64,000 nucleotides of DNA from Paenilisteria rustica (GCF_013820765.1 NZ_JABJVM010000003.1:248001-312000), one strand, 5' to 3'; numbered from the stretch's first letter, positions 25,560 to 34,803 are shown. Numbers and translations: made by a program. The notes: generated from the sequence alone by a model not told the origin.

Positions 25560-26441
25560 ATGAAAACAAAAGCATATAAACGCTCGGATGCAAAAATGGC
25601 GCTGGCCTTGCTGTCGCCTAGTATCCTCTTATTACTTGTGTTAGTGGCATATCCGATGATTTCAAACATTCAAATTAGCTTTTTAGAGTTACCGCTCAAT
25701 CCGAATTTGGATTCAACGTTTATCGGTTTGCAAAATTACATTGATATTTTAACGGATGCTGAATTTTATAAGTCATTGGCTTTAACATTTGGCTATACGA
25801 TTCTAGTAGTAGTTGGTAGTACAGGAATGGGGCTTCTGGTTGCGATATTCTTTAACCGGGAGTTCAGATTCCGGAAAACGGCGCGTTCGCTTATTATTTT
25901 GTCATACGTGACGCCGTCGATTTCCTTGATTTTTGCTTGGAAATACATGTTTAACAATAGTTATGGTGTAATCAACTATGTTGGTGGCGATATTCTTCAT
26001 CTTTGGAAGGATGCACCACTTTGGTTTGATAACCCTGTTTCGAGCTTCATTTTAGTCGTGTTATTCGCGATTTGGCGTTATTTCCCGTATGCTTTCATTT
26101 CGTTCTTAGCGATTTTGCAAACGGTGGATAAATCGCTTTATGAAGCTGCGGAAATGGACGGGGCAAGTGTTTGGGATAAATTCAAAATTGTGACGTTACC
26201 AGCAATCATGCCAGTTTTGGCGACAGTTGTGACCTTGCGTGCGATTTGGATGTTCTACATGTTTACCGACGTATACTTGCTAACAAACAAAGTAAATATT
26301 CTTGGGGTTTACCTGTATCAAACAGCCTTTGCATTCAATGATCTAGGTAAAGCATCGGCGATTTCGGTGATTCTGTTTGTCATCATCTTTGTGGTCATCA
26401 TGGTTACAAGAAAGCGAGTGAATTTAAATGGCGGTAAGTAG
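25560..26441 (+). CDS. ycjO: Sugar ABC transporter permease (YcjO-like, MalF type)
   Basis: A 293-residue membrane protein with six helices and the conserved cytoplasmic loop E-A-A-E-M-D-G-A-S-V-W-D-K-F (around 198-211), which docks to the ATPase. Length equals that of E. coli YcjO. It begins 15 bases after the binding-protein stop, with AAGGAGG just before the ATG, and its end overlaps the next gene by 14 bases. No ATPase gene is in the operon, so a shared MsmK/MalK-type ATPase must energise it. Confidence 0.92.
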   Translation: MKTKAYKRSDAKMALALLSPSILLLLVLVAYPMISNIQISFLELPLNPNLDSTFIGLQNYIDILTDAEFYKSLALTFGYTILVVVGSTGMGLLVAIFFNREFRFRKTARSLIILSYVTPSISLIFAWKYMFNNSYGVINYVGGDILHLWKDAPLWFDNPVSSFILVVLFAIWRYFPYAFISFLAILQTVDKSLYEAAEMDGASVWDKFKIVTLPAIMPVLATVVTLRAIWMFYMFTDVYLLTNKVNILGVYLYQTAFAFNDLGKASAISVILFVIIFVVIMVTRKRVNLNGGK

Positions 26442-27279
26442 TAAAAAATCAAAACGGACGAAGAAAATTGTTTTTTATGTGAGTTTAGTGTTATTTCTCT
26501 TGTTCACGCTGTTTCCATTCTTGATTATGATGATGACGTCGTTTAAGAGTCCGAAAGAGGCGATTTCAACAACGCCAACATTTTTCCCTAAAGATTGGAC
26601 ATTTCAGCATTATTTAGATATTTTCAATCCGGATATATTCCCATTTTTGACGTATTTTAAAAATAGTTTTATCGTTGCGTTAGTTGCAGCAGGAATTGCA
26701 GTTGTTTTAGGGATTTTAGGTGCGTATGCCTTGTCAAAATTGCGTTTCCGGGCGCGGACAACGATTAATGCGAGTTTTTATACGGTTTACATGTTTTCAG
26801 GTATTTTGTTAATCGTGCCGTTGTTTAAAATTATTTCGAGTGTTGGATTGTATGACACGAGAACGGCGCTGATTATCACGATGGTTGTGCAAACATTGCC
26901 GACTGCGATATTCATGTTGATTAGTTATTTTGACACGATTCCAGTGGATATTGAGGAAGCAGCGATGATGGACGGCTTGAATCGAATGCAGATTATTTTG
27001 CGGATTATCGTACCACTCGCGATCTCAGGGATTGTTTCTGTATTCGTGTATTGTTTCATGGTAGCTTGGAATGATTATCTGTTTGCGTCGATTTTCTTGT
27101 CGGATTCAGAGCTGTTCACATTGCCGATTGGCTTGAATACGCTGTTTAGTACACCAGATTATATTTGGGGTCGCATGATGGCGGCGTCTCTTGTGACGGC
27201 ATTGCCAGTTGTTATTATGTACGCTTTGTCAGAACGTTTCATCAAAGGAAATTTAACCGACGGCGGCGTCAAAGGCTAG
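26428..27279 (+). CDS. ycjP: Sugar ABC transporter permease (YcjP-like, MalG type)
   Basis: A 283-residue permease with six helices, an N-terminal basic stretch and the loop E-E-A-A-M-M-D-G-L-N-R-M-Q-I-I (around 178-192), the EAA motif of MalG-type subunits. It pairs with the YcjO-like subunit. Its ATG lies inside ycjO. After its stop the operon is interrupted by a tandem hairpin repeat of about 490 bases before the catabolic genes continue. Confidence 0.92.
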   Translation: MAVSSKKSKRTKKIVFYVSLVLFLLFTLFPFLIMMMTSFKSPKEAISTTPTFFPKDWTFQHYLDIFNPDIFPFLTYFKNSFIVALVAAGIAVVLGILGAYALSKLRFRARTTINASFYTVYMFSGILLIVPLFKIISSVGLYDTRTALIITMVVQTLPTAIFMLISYFDTIPVDIEEAAMMDGLNRMQIILRIIVPLAISGIVSVFVYCFMVAWNDYLFASIFLSDSELFTLPIGLNTLFSTPDYIWGRMMAASLVTALPVVIMYALSERFIKGNLTDGGVKG

Positions 27280-27771
27280 GTCAGAGCAACGAGAAGCATT
27301 CATCTTCGTCGTTAAAAGTTCCGTTCCAGTGCTCACGTACGCAAGTACGCTCCGCACCTGGTACTCACTTTTGCCTAGAAGCTAAAAGCTTCTCGTCGCT
27401 CTGACGGTTTGGAGGCACGGAGTTGGTTTGTAGGTGAAAGAATAATTTGGGTGAAAAGGATTTGAAAGCATTCATCTTGATTGTTAAAAGTTTCGTTTCA
27501 GTGCTGGCGTACGCAAGTACGTTCCGCATCTGGTACGCACTTTTGCCTAGAAGCTAAAAGCTTCTCGTCACTCTGACGGTTTGGAGGCACGGAGTTGGTT
27601 TGTAGGTGAAAGAATAATTTGGGTGAAAAGGATTTGAGAGCATTCATCTTGATTGTTAAAAGTTTCGTTTCAGTGCTGGCGTACGCAAGTACGCTCCGCA
27701 CCTGGTACTCACTTTTGCCTAGAAGCTAAAAGCTTCTCGTCGCTCTGACGGTTTGGAGGCACGGAGTTGGC
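27280..27771 (+). repeat. Tandem hairpin repeat inside the ycj-like operon (172-bp period, 3 copies)
   Basis: Units begin with GCATTCATCTT at 27296, 27468 and 27640, an exact 172-base period; the third is partial. Each unit holds a large hairpin; in the first copy the outer arms GTCAGAGCAACGAGAAGC (27280-27297) and GCTTCTCGTCGCTCTGAC (27387-27404) are nearly perfect. GTACGCAAGTACG forms an inner palindrome. The 90 bases after the repeat (to 27860) hold the ribosome site AAAGGAAG for the next gene and otherwise nothing I can name. Confidence 0.88.
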
Positions 27772-27860
27772 TCAGAATTGGACGGCTAATTTTGCGAATG
27801 AGGCAGTGATTAAGTACTTTTATAAAAATGGATTTGGAATTTAGAAAGGAAGTTTGACTG

Positions 27861-28913
27861 ATGAAGAAATTGATTGCTACGGAGCCGCGGGTTGCGGATT
27901 TGGTGGAATATGTGGATCGGGAATTGGCTAAGGATGAGGCGCGGATTCAAGTGAAGTTTGCGTCGCCTAAGCATGGTACGGAGGTCGTTGATTTTCGTGG
28001 TGTGAGCCCGTTTATTGATGAGGAGTTTAACGAGGAATGGAATATGTTTATGCCGCGCGCGGAAGGTTCTGCGCGTGGGATTGTGTTCGGGGAGTTTCAG
28101 CTCGGGAACATGGTTGTCGGCGAAATTGTTGAGATTGGCGCGGATGTGACGGAGTACGCGATTGGGGATATGGTTTGCTCGTACGGGCCGATTATGGAGA
28201 CGGTGATCGTGAAGGCGGTTGATAATTATAAGCTGCGGAAAATGCCTGCGGGCGCGAGTTGGAAAAATGCAGTTTGTTATGATCCAGCGCAGTTTGCGAT
28301 GAGTGGTGTTCGTGAGGCGCATGTGCGTGCGGGCGATTATGTCGTGGTCGTTGGGCTCGGCGCGATTGGCCAAATTGCGATTCAACTGGCGAAAAAGGCT
28401 GGTGCGAGTATCGTGATTGGTGTCGATCCTTTGGAACATCGTCGCGAAATTGCGATGCGTCATGGTGCGGATGCTTGCTTTAATCCGATTGGGACGGATG
28501 TCGGGTTTGAGGTTAAGAAATTGACTGGCAAACTTGGTGCGGACTCGATTATTGAGACGAGTGGGAATTCGCAGGCTCTTGAGGCGGCGCTACGTGGGAT
28601 TGCGTACGGTGGGATTATTTCGTATGTGGCGTTTGCGAAGCCGTTTCCAGATGGATTTAATTTGGGACGCGAGGCGCATTTTAATAATGCCAAAATCGTG
28701 TTTGCGCGTGCGTCGAGTGAGCCGAATCCGGATTATCCGCGTTGGAATCGGAAGCGAATTGAGGAAACGTGCTGGGAACTTTTGATGAACGGGTATTTGG
28801 ATTGTGAGGATTTGATTGATCCGATTGTAAGTCTGGACGAGAGTGCGCAGGCCTATATGAAGTACGTGGATCAGAATCCAGATTTGAGTATTAAGATGGG
28901 AATCGAACTTTAA
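27861..28913 (+). CDS. ycjQ: Zn-dependent dehydrogenase, YcjQ-like (guloside 3-dehydrogenase type)
   Basis: A 350-residue medium-chain alcohol dehydrogenase, the same length as E. coli YcjQ. The Rossmann part has V-V-V-G-L-G-A-I-G-Q-I-A-I-Q-L-A-K-K-A-G-A starting near residue 166. E. coli YcjQ, YcjR and YcjS were shown to convert D-gulosides to D-glucosides by oxidation at C3, epimerisation at C4 and reduction. The same three genes follow each other here. AAAGGAAG precedes the ATG. The exact substrate is inferred from synteny. It is the first gene after the tandem repeat. Confidence 0.85.
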   Translation: MKKLIATEPRVADLVEYVDRELAKDEARIQVKFASPKHGTEVVDFRGVSPFIDEEFNEEWNMFMPRAEGSARGIVFGEFQLGNMVVGEIVEIGADVTEYAIGDMVCSYGPIMETVIVKAVDNYKLRKMPAGASWKNAVCYDPAQFAMSGVREAHVRAGDYVVVVGLGAIGQIAIQLAKKAGASIVIGVDPLEHRREIAMRHGADACFNPIGTDVGFEVKKLTGKLGADSIIETSGNSQALEAALRGIAYGGIISYVAFAKPFPDGFNLGREAHFNNAKIVFARASSEPNPDYPRWNRKRIEETCWELLMNGYLDCEDLIDPIVSLDESAQAYMKYVDQNPDLSIKMGIEL

Positions 28914-28926
28914 AAGGAGACGGACA

Positions 28927-29721
28927 ATGATGAAAATTGGGACGCAGAATCAAGCATTTTTTCCAGAGGGTATCATGGAGAAATTCGAATACGTGAAGGA
29001 AATGGGTTTTGAAGGTTTCGAAATCGACGGAAAACTGCTTGTGGAAAACGTGGCGGAGGTCAAAGCGGCGATTGCGGCGACTGGAATTCCAGTTTCGACG
29101 GCGTGTGGCGGTTATGACGGCTGGATCGGTGATTTTATCGAAGAGCGTCGTTTACGTGGATTACAAGAAATCAAGGTAATTTTGGAAGCGCTGCAAGAGG
29201 TTGGTGGAAAAGGGATTGTAGTTCCTGCGGCTTGGGGAATGTTCACGTATCGCTTACCGCCAATGGTTTCGCCGCGTTCGGAAGCTGGTGATTTCAAAGC
29301 TGTGAGTGAGTCGCTCGTTTATTTGGACGGGATTGCGGCGGAGACTGGGACGACGATTTTCTTGGAGCCGCTTAATCGCTATCAGGATCACATGATTAAT
29401 TTGCTGGGCGATGCGCGTCGTTATATTGAGACGAATAACTTGAAACATGTGAAAATTATCGCGGACTTTTATCATATGAATATTGAGGAAGACGGGATTT
29501 CGGAGGCACTTCACGCGAATCGTGATTTGGTGGAGCATGTGCATGTGGCCGACAATCATCGCTATCAGCCTGGCAGTGGATCGCTTGATTTTAAAAAGCA
29601 TTTCGACCAGTTGAAGGCGGATGGCTATGACGGATTCTTGACGTTTGAATGCCGAGTTCGTGCGGAAAATCCGGAAAAAGCGTATCGGGATGCATTGGAA
29701 CATTTGAAGCTATGTAGATAA
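28927..29721 (+). CDS. ycjR: Sugar epimerase/isomerase, TIM barrel, YcjR-like
   Basis: A 264-residue AP-endonuclease-2/xylose-isomerase-like TIM barrel. Likely metal ligands lie in I-F-L-E-P-L-N-R-Y, I-I-A-D-F-Y-H-M-N, E-H-V-H-V-A-D-N-H and the C-terminal L-T-F-E-C-R. In E. coli the homologue acts on 3-keto-guloside intermediates between YcjQ and YcjS. It starts 13 bases after ycjQ with AAAGGAGAC as ribosome site. A hairpin without T-run separates it from the next gene. Confidence 0.85.
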   Translation: MMKIGTQNQAFFPEGIMEKFEYVKEMGFEGFEIDGKLLVENVAEVKAAIAATGIPVSTACGGYDGWIGDFIEERRLRGLQEIKVILEALQEVGGKGIVVPAAWGMFTYRLPPMVSPRSEAGDFKAVSESLVYLDGIAAETGTTIFLEPLNRYQDHMINLLGDARRYIETNNLKHVKIIADFYHMNIEEDGISEALHANRDLVEHVHVADNHRYQPGSGSLDFKKHFDQLKADGYDGFLTFECRVRAENPEKAYRDALEHLKLCR

Positions 29722-29727
29722 TGATGA

Positions 29728-29758
29728 GCTGCCTCTAAATCTGATTTGGAGGCAGCAT
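29728..29758 (+). other. Intergenic hairpin between ycjR- and ycjS-like genes
   Basis: GCTGCCTC and GAGGCAGC (about 29730-29737 and 29749-29756) form an 8-bp GC-rich stem with no T run. It probably protects or separates mRNA segments rather than ending transcription. Confidence 0.6.
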
Positions 29759-29776
29759 TTAAAGGGGGAACATGAA

Positions 29777-30811
29777 GTGAAGAAAGTGGCGATTATTGGC
29801 GCGGGACAGGTGGCTGAGAAGGTGCATGCGGCGTATTATAAAACGCGGACGCAGGAATTGGAGCTGGTCGCGGTTGTTGATCCGGACGCGACTCGAGCGG
29901 CGGATTTTGCAGAACAGAATGGTTTTGCGCGTAGTTATGTGGATGCAGCCGAGATGTTTGAGGCGGAAAAACCAGATATGGTGAGTATTTGTACACCGAA
30001 TCGGTTTCATTTTGATAATGTCATGTTAGCGTTGTCACATGGGGCTGCTGTCATGTGTGAGAAGCCGCCAGCGATGACGGCGAGTGAGGCGCAGCAGATG
30101 CGTGATTTAGCGGTGGAGCGTGGTCTTGTTTTGGCGTACGATTTTCATCACCGATTTGCGACGGATATGCGCGACGTGAAGCAGGCTTATGCGGATGGCG
30201 TTTTGGGCGAGGTTTACATGACCAAAGCGAAGGCATTGCGCCGTTCGGGGGTTCCAGGTTGGGGCTCATTCACGAATAAGGCATTGCAGGGCGGTGGTCC
30301 ATTGATCGATATTGGTATTCACATGCTCGACGCGGCGATGTACGTGTTGGATTTTCCGAATGTCAAAAAAGTGACTGCTAAAATGTTTCAAAAAATTGGG
30401 ACAAAGAAGTCGGAAGGGACTTTTGGTACGTGGGATCCTACAAAATATGATGTGGAAGACGCGGTTTTTGCGTTTATTGAGTTTGAAAATGGTGGCTTGT
30501 TGCAGTTGGAGACTTCTTTTGTATTGCAGATGAAGGAAAGTTCCGTTTTGAATGTGGAATTCTTTGGTGATGAGGCTGGCGCGACGTTGTTTCCGGCGGA
30601 GATTTACACTGATCGGGCTGGTGAATTGGTCACGATTTTGAAGAATGAAACGGCGGATGAAGAGCGACATGCAAAAAGTATGCAGGCGTTTGTGGATCGG
30701 GTGCTTGGCGCGGATGTGATGGTGGCTGACGCAGAGCAGGGTTATCAGGTTCAGCGTTTGATTGAGGCGATTTACGAATCAGCAGAAAAAGGTGAGAGTG
30801 TATATTTATGA
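29777..30811 (+). CDS. ycjS: Gfo/Idh/MocA oxidoreductase, YcjS-like (glucoside 3-dehydrogenase type)
   Basis: A 344-residue NAD(P)-dependent oxidoreductase. The N-terminal Rossmann motif is V-A-I-I-G-A-G-Q-V-A-E-K (residues 4-15), followed by the family motif C-E-K-P-P-A-M-T and a substrate domain with G-G-G-P-L-I-D-I-G-I-H-M-L-D (about 173-186). In E. coli YcjS reduces the 3-keto-glucoside made by YcjR. The start is GTG at 29777 with AAAGGGGGA upstream; an ATG 5 bases earlier is in a closed frame. It overlaps the GH65 gene by 4 bases. Confidence 0.86.
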   Translation: MKKVAIIGAGQVAEKVHAAYYKTRTQELELVAVVDPDATRAADFAEQNGFARSYVDAAEMFEAEKPDMVSICTPNRFHFDNVMLALSHGAAVMCEKPPAMTASEAQQMRDLAVERGLVLAYDFHHRFATDMRDVKQAYADGVLGEVYMTKAKALRRSGVPGWGSFTNKALQGGGPLIDIGIHMLDAAMYVLDFPNVKKVTAKMFQKIGTKKSEGTFGTWDPTKYDVEDAVFAFIEFENGGLLQLETSFVLQMKESSVLNVEFFGDEAGATLFPAEIYTDRAGELVTILKNETADEERHAKSMQAFVDRVLGADVMVADAEQGYQVQRLIEAIYESAEKGESVYL

Positions 30812-33000
30812 GTAGAATTAGTGTATTACGGGAGAGTAAAATAGATCCACATTATTTCGATACGTATGCGAGTTTGATGACGACTGGGAACGGCTATATG
30901 GGCGTTCGCGCGGGATTTGAGGAAGATTACCCGGAGCAGACGCGTGGCATGTTTGTAGCGGGAATTTATAATAAAGCGCAAGGGCAAGTGAGTTCTGATT
31001 TGGTGAATTTGCCTGATGTGACGCGGTTTGAGTTCGAAATCGATGGCGTGAATTTCTCGATGCATAGCGGTGAAGTTCTGGATTTTGAACGAGTTTATGA
31101 TTTGGCGACGGGCGAGGTGTGTCGCGAATTGGTTTGGCAACATCCGAATGGGAAGCGGTTTGAGCTTTGTCTGAAGCGTTTTGTGAGTAAGAAGGAATTA
31201 CATAAGGTGTATGCGAAAGTTGTGATTACGAGCCTTTCGGGAGACGCGGATGTGCGGATTCGGACGGGAATTGATGGTCAGCAGACGAACTTTGGGACGC
31301 AGCATTTGGTGGAGAAGTCGCTTCGTGTGTTTAGCGAAACGTGGATGCAAGGCGATTATGTGACGACGCAAAGTGGGCAGGATGTGACGGTGACGTCGAT
31401 GATTAGCGCGCCAGGCAGTTTCGTGGCGAAGAATCGACAGTTACTCGTGACGGTGAATGAGAAGTTGGTGGCGAATGAGCCATTTTTGCTGGAAAAGGTA
31501 AGCGTTATCGCAACGAGTTTGGAGACGGATAATCCGGCTGAATTTGGACTTGGTGAAATCCGCGAGGCGAAGAGTTATGACGAAGCTTTGGCGGAATCAC
31601 GCGCTTCTTGGCAGGAATTTTGGCAGGATTATCGGGTTGAGGTGACGTCGGAAAATGCGTTTGATCAGTTGGCGCTGGATTTTGCAACATATCATTTGGA
31701 AGCGATGACACCGGCTCACGATGAGCGTTTTAGTGTTGGGGCGAAAGGGCTGACGGGTGAGGGTTATAAGGGTCACGTGTTCTGGGATACGGAGATTTTT
31801 ATTGCACCGTTTCATTTGTATAATCATCCGGAAAAGGCGCGAAAGTTGTTGCGTTATCGTTATCTTCATTTGGAGCAGGCGCGTGAAAAAGCTTCGAAAA
31901 ATGGCTACCAAGGGGCGTTGTTTCCGTGGGAGAGCGCGTTTAGTGGAGAAGAAGAGACGCCTGAATTTGCAGCGATTAACGTTCGGACTGGGAAGCGTCA
32001 AAAAGTGGCGTCGGCTCTTGCGGAACACCATATCGTGGCGGATGTTGCGCATGCTGTGGTCAATTATTATGAGGCGAGCCAAGATGAACTGTTTATGGAG
32101 CATGATGGTTTGCAAATTTTGCAGGAAACAGCGCGTTTTTGGTTAAGTAGGGCTGTATTAAAGGACGGGAAATATGTTATATTAGATGTAATCGGTCCGG
32201 ACGAGTATACGGAACATGTGGATAATAACGCGTACACGAATTATTTGGCGCACGAAAATGTGTACCAGACGTTGCGCTTTATGGCGAAATATGGGCAAAA
32301 ACATACGGCGTTTTATGATTTATGTGAGGCGTTTTTACGGAAAATTTATTTACCGCAGGCGGATGCTTCGAAATTGATTCCGCAAGATGATACGTTTTTG
32401 GATAAACCAGAAATTGATTTGACGGAATACAAGGCGCGGCAGGGATCTCAGGCGATTTTGCTAGATTATTCGCGGGCGGAAGTGAATGAGATGCAGATTT
32501 TGAAGCAAGCGGATGTCGTGATGTTGCTTTATTTGATGCCGAATCTGTTTGCGGAGGACATTGTGGCGCGGAATTTGGATTATTATGAGGCGCACACGAT
32601 TCACGATTCTTCGCTGAGTAAGGCGATTCATGCGATTGTGGCGAATCGGGTTGGTCAGCAGGATAAGGCGTATCGCTTCTTCGAGGAGGCGTGCCGTATT
32701 GATTTGGAGGCGGCTCCTGGTGGGACGGATGAAGGTGTGCATGCCGCGTCGCTTGGTGCGATTTGGTTATCGGCGATTTTCGGTTTTGGTGGTGTGGCGA
32801 TTGCGGATGGCGAACTGCATTTGAATCCGCGACTACCGGCTGGATGGAAGCGCTTGGCATTCTCATTCGTATGGCACGGGGAGCGCTTGGAAATCGAGCT
32901 GGAATCGGATAAAATTCGCGTGACAAAAGAGACGACAGCGCCAATTCAGATTCACATTTTTGGTGAGAAGCACAGTATGACGACAGGACTAGAAATTTAA
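30808..33000 (+). CDS. ycjT: GH65 phosphorylase (YcjT-like, probable kojibiose phosphorylase)
   Basis: A 730-residue family 65 glycoside phosphorylase. The N-terminal beta-sandwich is followed by an (alpha/alpha)6 barrel with G-H-V-F-W-D-T-E-I-F and the general acid Glu466 in V-I-G-P-D-E-Y-T-E-H. Phosphate-binding serines and glycines appear in A-A-P-G-G-T-D-E-G-V-H. Enzymes of this family invert the anomeric centre and release beta-glucose 1-phosphate, which the downstream beta-phosphoglucomutase turns into glucose 6-phosphate. E. coli YcjT was characterised as a kojibiose phosphorylase. Specificity here is inferred from synteny; maltose or nigerose types cannot be excluded. Confidence 0.87.
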   Translation: MSRISVLRESKIDPHYFDTYASLMTTGNGYMGVRAGFEEDYPEQTRGMFVAGIYNKAQGQVSSDLVNLPDVTRFEFEIDGVNFSMHSGEVLDFERVYDLATGEVCRELVWQHPNGKRFELCLKRFVSKKELHKVYAKVVITSLSGDADVRIRTGIDGQQTNFGTQHLVEKSLRVFSETWMQGDYVTTQSGQDVTVTSMISAPGSFVAKNRQLLVTVNEKLVANEPFLLEKVSVIATSLETDNPAEFGLGEIREAKSYDEALAESRASWQEFWQDYRVEVTSENAFDQLALDFATYHLEAMTPAHDERFSVGAKGLTGEGYKGHVFWDTEIFIAPFHLYNHPEKARKLLRYRYLHLEQAREKASKNGYQGALFPWESAFSGEEETPEFAAINVRTGKRQKVASALAEHHIVADVAHAVVNYYEASQDELFMEHDGLQILQETARFWLSRAVLKDGKYVILDVIGPDEYTEHVDNNAYTNYLAHENVYQTLRFMAKYGQKHTAFYDLCEAFLRKIYLPQADASKLIPQDDTFLDKPEIDLTEYKARQGSQAILLDYSRAEVNEMQILKQADVVMLLYLMPNLFAEDIVARNLDYYEAHTIHDSSLSKAIHAIVANRVGQQDKAYRFFEEACRIDLEAAPGGTDEGVHAASLGAIWLSAIFGFGGVAIADGELHLNPRLPAGWKRLAFSFVWHGERLEIELESDKIRVTKETTAPIQIHIFGEKHSMTTGLEI

Positions 33001-33021
33001 ATTTTGGAAGGAAGAGCGATC

Positions 33022-34137
33022 ATGAAGATAGTCATTGCCCCAGATTCATATAAGGAAAGTTTAACAGCGCAGGAGGTTGCCGAGGCGATTCGAGTGGGAT
33101 TTGCTGGCGTATTTCCAGACGCGGAGTATCAGCTTTTGCCTGTGGGCGATGGTGGGGAAGGAACGATTGCGATTCTGGCGGCGGCGTCTGGTGGCGTGAT
33201 GGAGGAAGTGCGCGTGACGGGGCCACTCGGTGAAGTTGTGACGGCAAAAATGGCATTTAGCGCGGATCGGACGCGGGCGTTTATTGAGATGGCGGAGGCG
33301 TGCGGCTTGCATTTAGTGCCGCTTGCAAAACGTGATCCGCTTGCGGTTAGCACGGCAGGTGTCGGCGAGTTAATCAAGCATGCGCTGGACGCGAAGGTGC
33401 GGGAAATCGTGATTGGTGTCGGTGGAAGTGCCTCGCATGACGGCGGAATCGGCATGGCTGCGGCACTTGGCGCGCGATTCTATAATTTACGTGGTGAGCA
33501 GCAGACTCCGATTGGTGCGAATTTGAGCGCGATTAGCTCGGTTTCGCTGACGGATCTCGATTCGAGGCTCACGGAAACAACGATTCGGATTGCGGCTGAC
33601 GTGGAGAATCCGCTCTGTGGTGAGAACGGGGCTGCTGCTGTTTTTGGACCGCAAAAAGGATTGGTGCAGGACAAGATTGCGAGCATTGATAACGCGATGC
33701 AAGGCTTTTATTCGATTTTTGAGCATGATGTACGCACGTTGCCAGGAAGTGGTGCTGGTGGCGGAATGGGCGCTGGTTTGATGCTATTTACAGGTGCAAA
33801 ATTTGAGCCAGGAATTGAGCTTGTTTTGCGGGAGTTGAAGATGGAAGAAGCTTGCGCAGACGCGGATATTGTCGTAGTTGGCGAGGGTCGCATGGACGGT
33901 CAGACGGTCTTTGGGAAAGCGCCGATTGGTGTTGCGAACTGCGCGCCAGAAAACACGACGGTAATTGGGATTTGTGGTAGTATTGGAGATGGAATTGAAG
34001 CGGTTTATCCAAAAATAGATGCGGTGTTTCCAACGATTGCAACAGCTGGAACGCTCGCTGAAATTTTGCCTAAAACGCGTGAAAATATTGAACGAACAGC
34101 CCGAAATGTGGCGGTTCTGCTGAAGGGGAGAATATAG
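33022..34137 (+). CDS. Glycerate kinase (GlxK/GarK family)
   Basis: A 371-residue glycerate kinase type 1. It begins MKIVIAPDSYKESLTA, the family signature, and has G-D-G-G-E-G-T (around 43-49), V-G-G-S-A-S-H-D-G-G-I-G-M-A near 134 and G-S-G-A-G-G-G-M-G-A-G. These enzymes phosphorylate D-glycerate to phosphoglycerate. It is inserted between the ycjT- and ycjU-like genes and overlaps the latter by one base. E. coli has no such gene in its ycj cluster. Its presence is a strong hint that the GH13_18 enzyme releases glycerate from glucosylglycerate. The start at 33022 follows GGAAGGAAG. Confidence 0.93.
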   Translation: MKIVIAPDSYKESLTAQEVAEAIRVGFAGVFPDAEYQLLPVGDGGEGTIAILAAASGGVMEEVRVTGPLGEVVTAKMAFSADRTRAFIEMAEACGLHLVPLAKRDPLAVSTAGVGELIKHALDAKVREIVIGVGGSASHDGGIGMAAALGARFYNLRGEQQTPIGANLSAISSVSLTDLDSRLTETTIRIAADVENPLCGENGAAAVFGPQKGLVQDKIASIDNAMQGFYSIFEHDVRTLPGSGAGGGMGAGLMLFTGAKFEPGIELVLRELKMEEACADADIVVVGEGRMDGQTVFGKAPIGVANCAPENTTVIGICGSIGDGIEAVYPKIDAVFPTIATAGTLAEILPKTRENIERTARNVAVLLKGRI

Positions 34138-34796
34138 TGAGACAGTTAGAAGCAGTTATTTTTGATTTAGATGGAGTCATCACAGACAGCGCGCACTTTC
34201 ATTATTTGGCTTGGAAGCAACTAGCAGCGGACATTGATATCGAGATCGACGAGGCCTTCAATGAAACGTTAAAAGGAATCAGCCGCATGGATTCGCTCGA
34301 CCTGATTTTAGCAAAAGGTGGACGTGAAAAAGACTTCACATTGGAGCAAAAAGAGGAATTGGCGGCGAAGAAAAACGCGCATTACGTGGAGTTGTTGAAA
34401 GATTTGTCTCCCGCGGATATCTTGCCTGGCATCAAGCCATTGCTCGACGCGATTCGTGCAGCAAACTTGAAAATCGCCCTAGCTTCGGTTTCTAAAAATG
34501 CGCCGATGGTTCTGGCAGCGCTCGATTTGACGGACAGTTTTGACTACCTTGCTGATGCTGCTAAAATCACGCATTCCAAACCAGACCCAGAAATCTTCCT
34601 AGTAGCAGCCGCTGGACTTGGCGTGGAGTCTGCGAACGCGGTCGGAATCGAGGATGCACAAGCTGGTGTGGAAGCCATTAAATCCGCTGGTATGAAAGCG
34701 ATTGGCGTCGGAGCTGGTCTCATCGGAACAGATGAATTAGTCAGCGACACATCGAAGCTAACACTGGCAATGATTCAGAAAGTATTCCAAATTTAA
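34137..34796 (+). CDS. pgmB: Beta-phosphoglucomutase (YcjU/PgmB)
   Basis: A 219-residue HAD-superfamily enzyme. Motif I is V-I-F-D-L-D-G-V-I-T-D (residues 7-17) with nucleophile Asp10 and acid/base Asp12; motif II lies in A-L-A-S-V-S-K-N, and the lysine and acidic motifs in K-P-D-P-E-I-F-L and G-I-E-D-A-Q-A-G. It interconverts beta-glucose 1-phosphate and glucose 6-phosphate, using the product of the GH65 phosphorylase. GTG start at 34137, one base inside the glycerate kinase gene. It is the last gene of the operon. Confidence 0.93.
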   Translation: MRQLEAVIFDLDGVITDSAHFHYLAWKQLAADIDIEIDEAFNETLKGISRMDSLDLILAKGGREKDFTLEQKEELAAKKNAHYVELLKDLSPADILPGIKPLLDAIRAANLKIALASVSKNAPMVLAALDLTDSFDYLADAAKITHSKPDPEIFLVAAAGLGVESANAVGIEDAQAGVEAIKSAGMKAIGVGAGLIGTDELVSDTSKLTLAMIQKVFQI

Positions 34797-34803
34797 TATA
34801 AAG

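Noticed and set aside
27280-27771. CRISPR array in the tandem repeat
   Set aside because: The 172-base units are whole-unit duplications with hairpins, without short repeats separated by unique spacers, and no cas genes are near.
27780-27839. Frame reading N-W-T-A-N-F-A-N-E-A-V-I-K-Y-F-Y-K-N-G-F before ycjQ as tail of a lost gene
   Set aside because: It reads like protein but is only ~25 codons after an in-frame stop; too short to claim a pseudogene.
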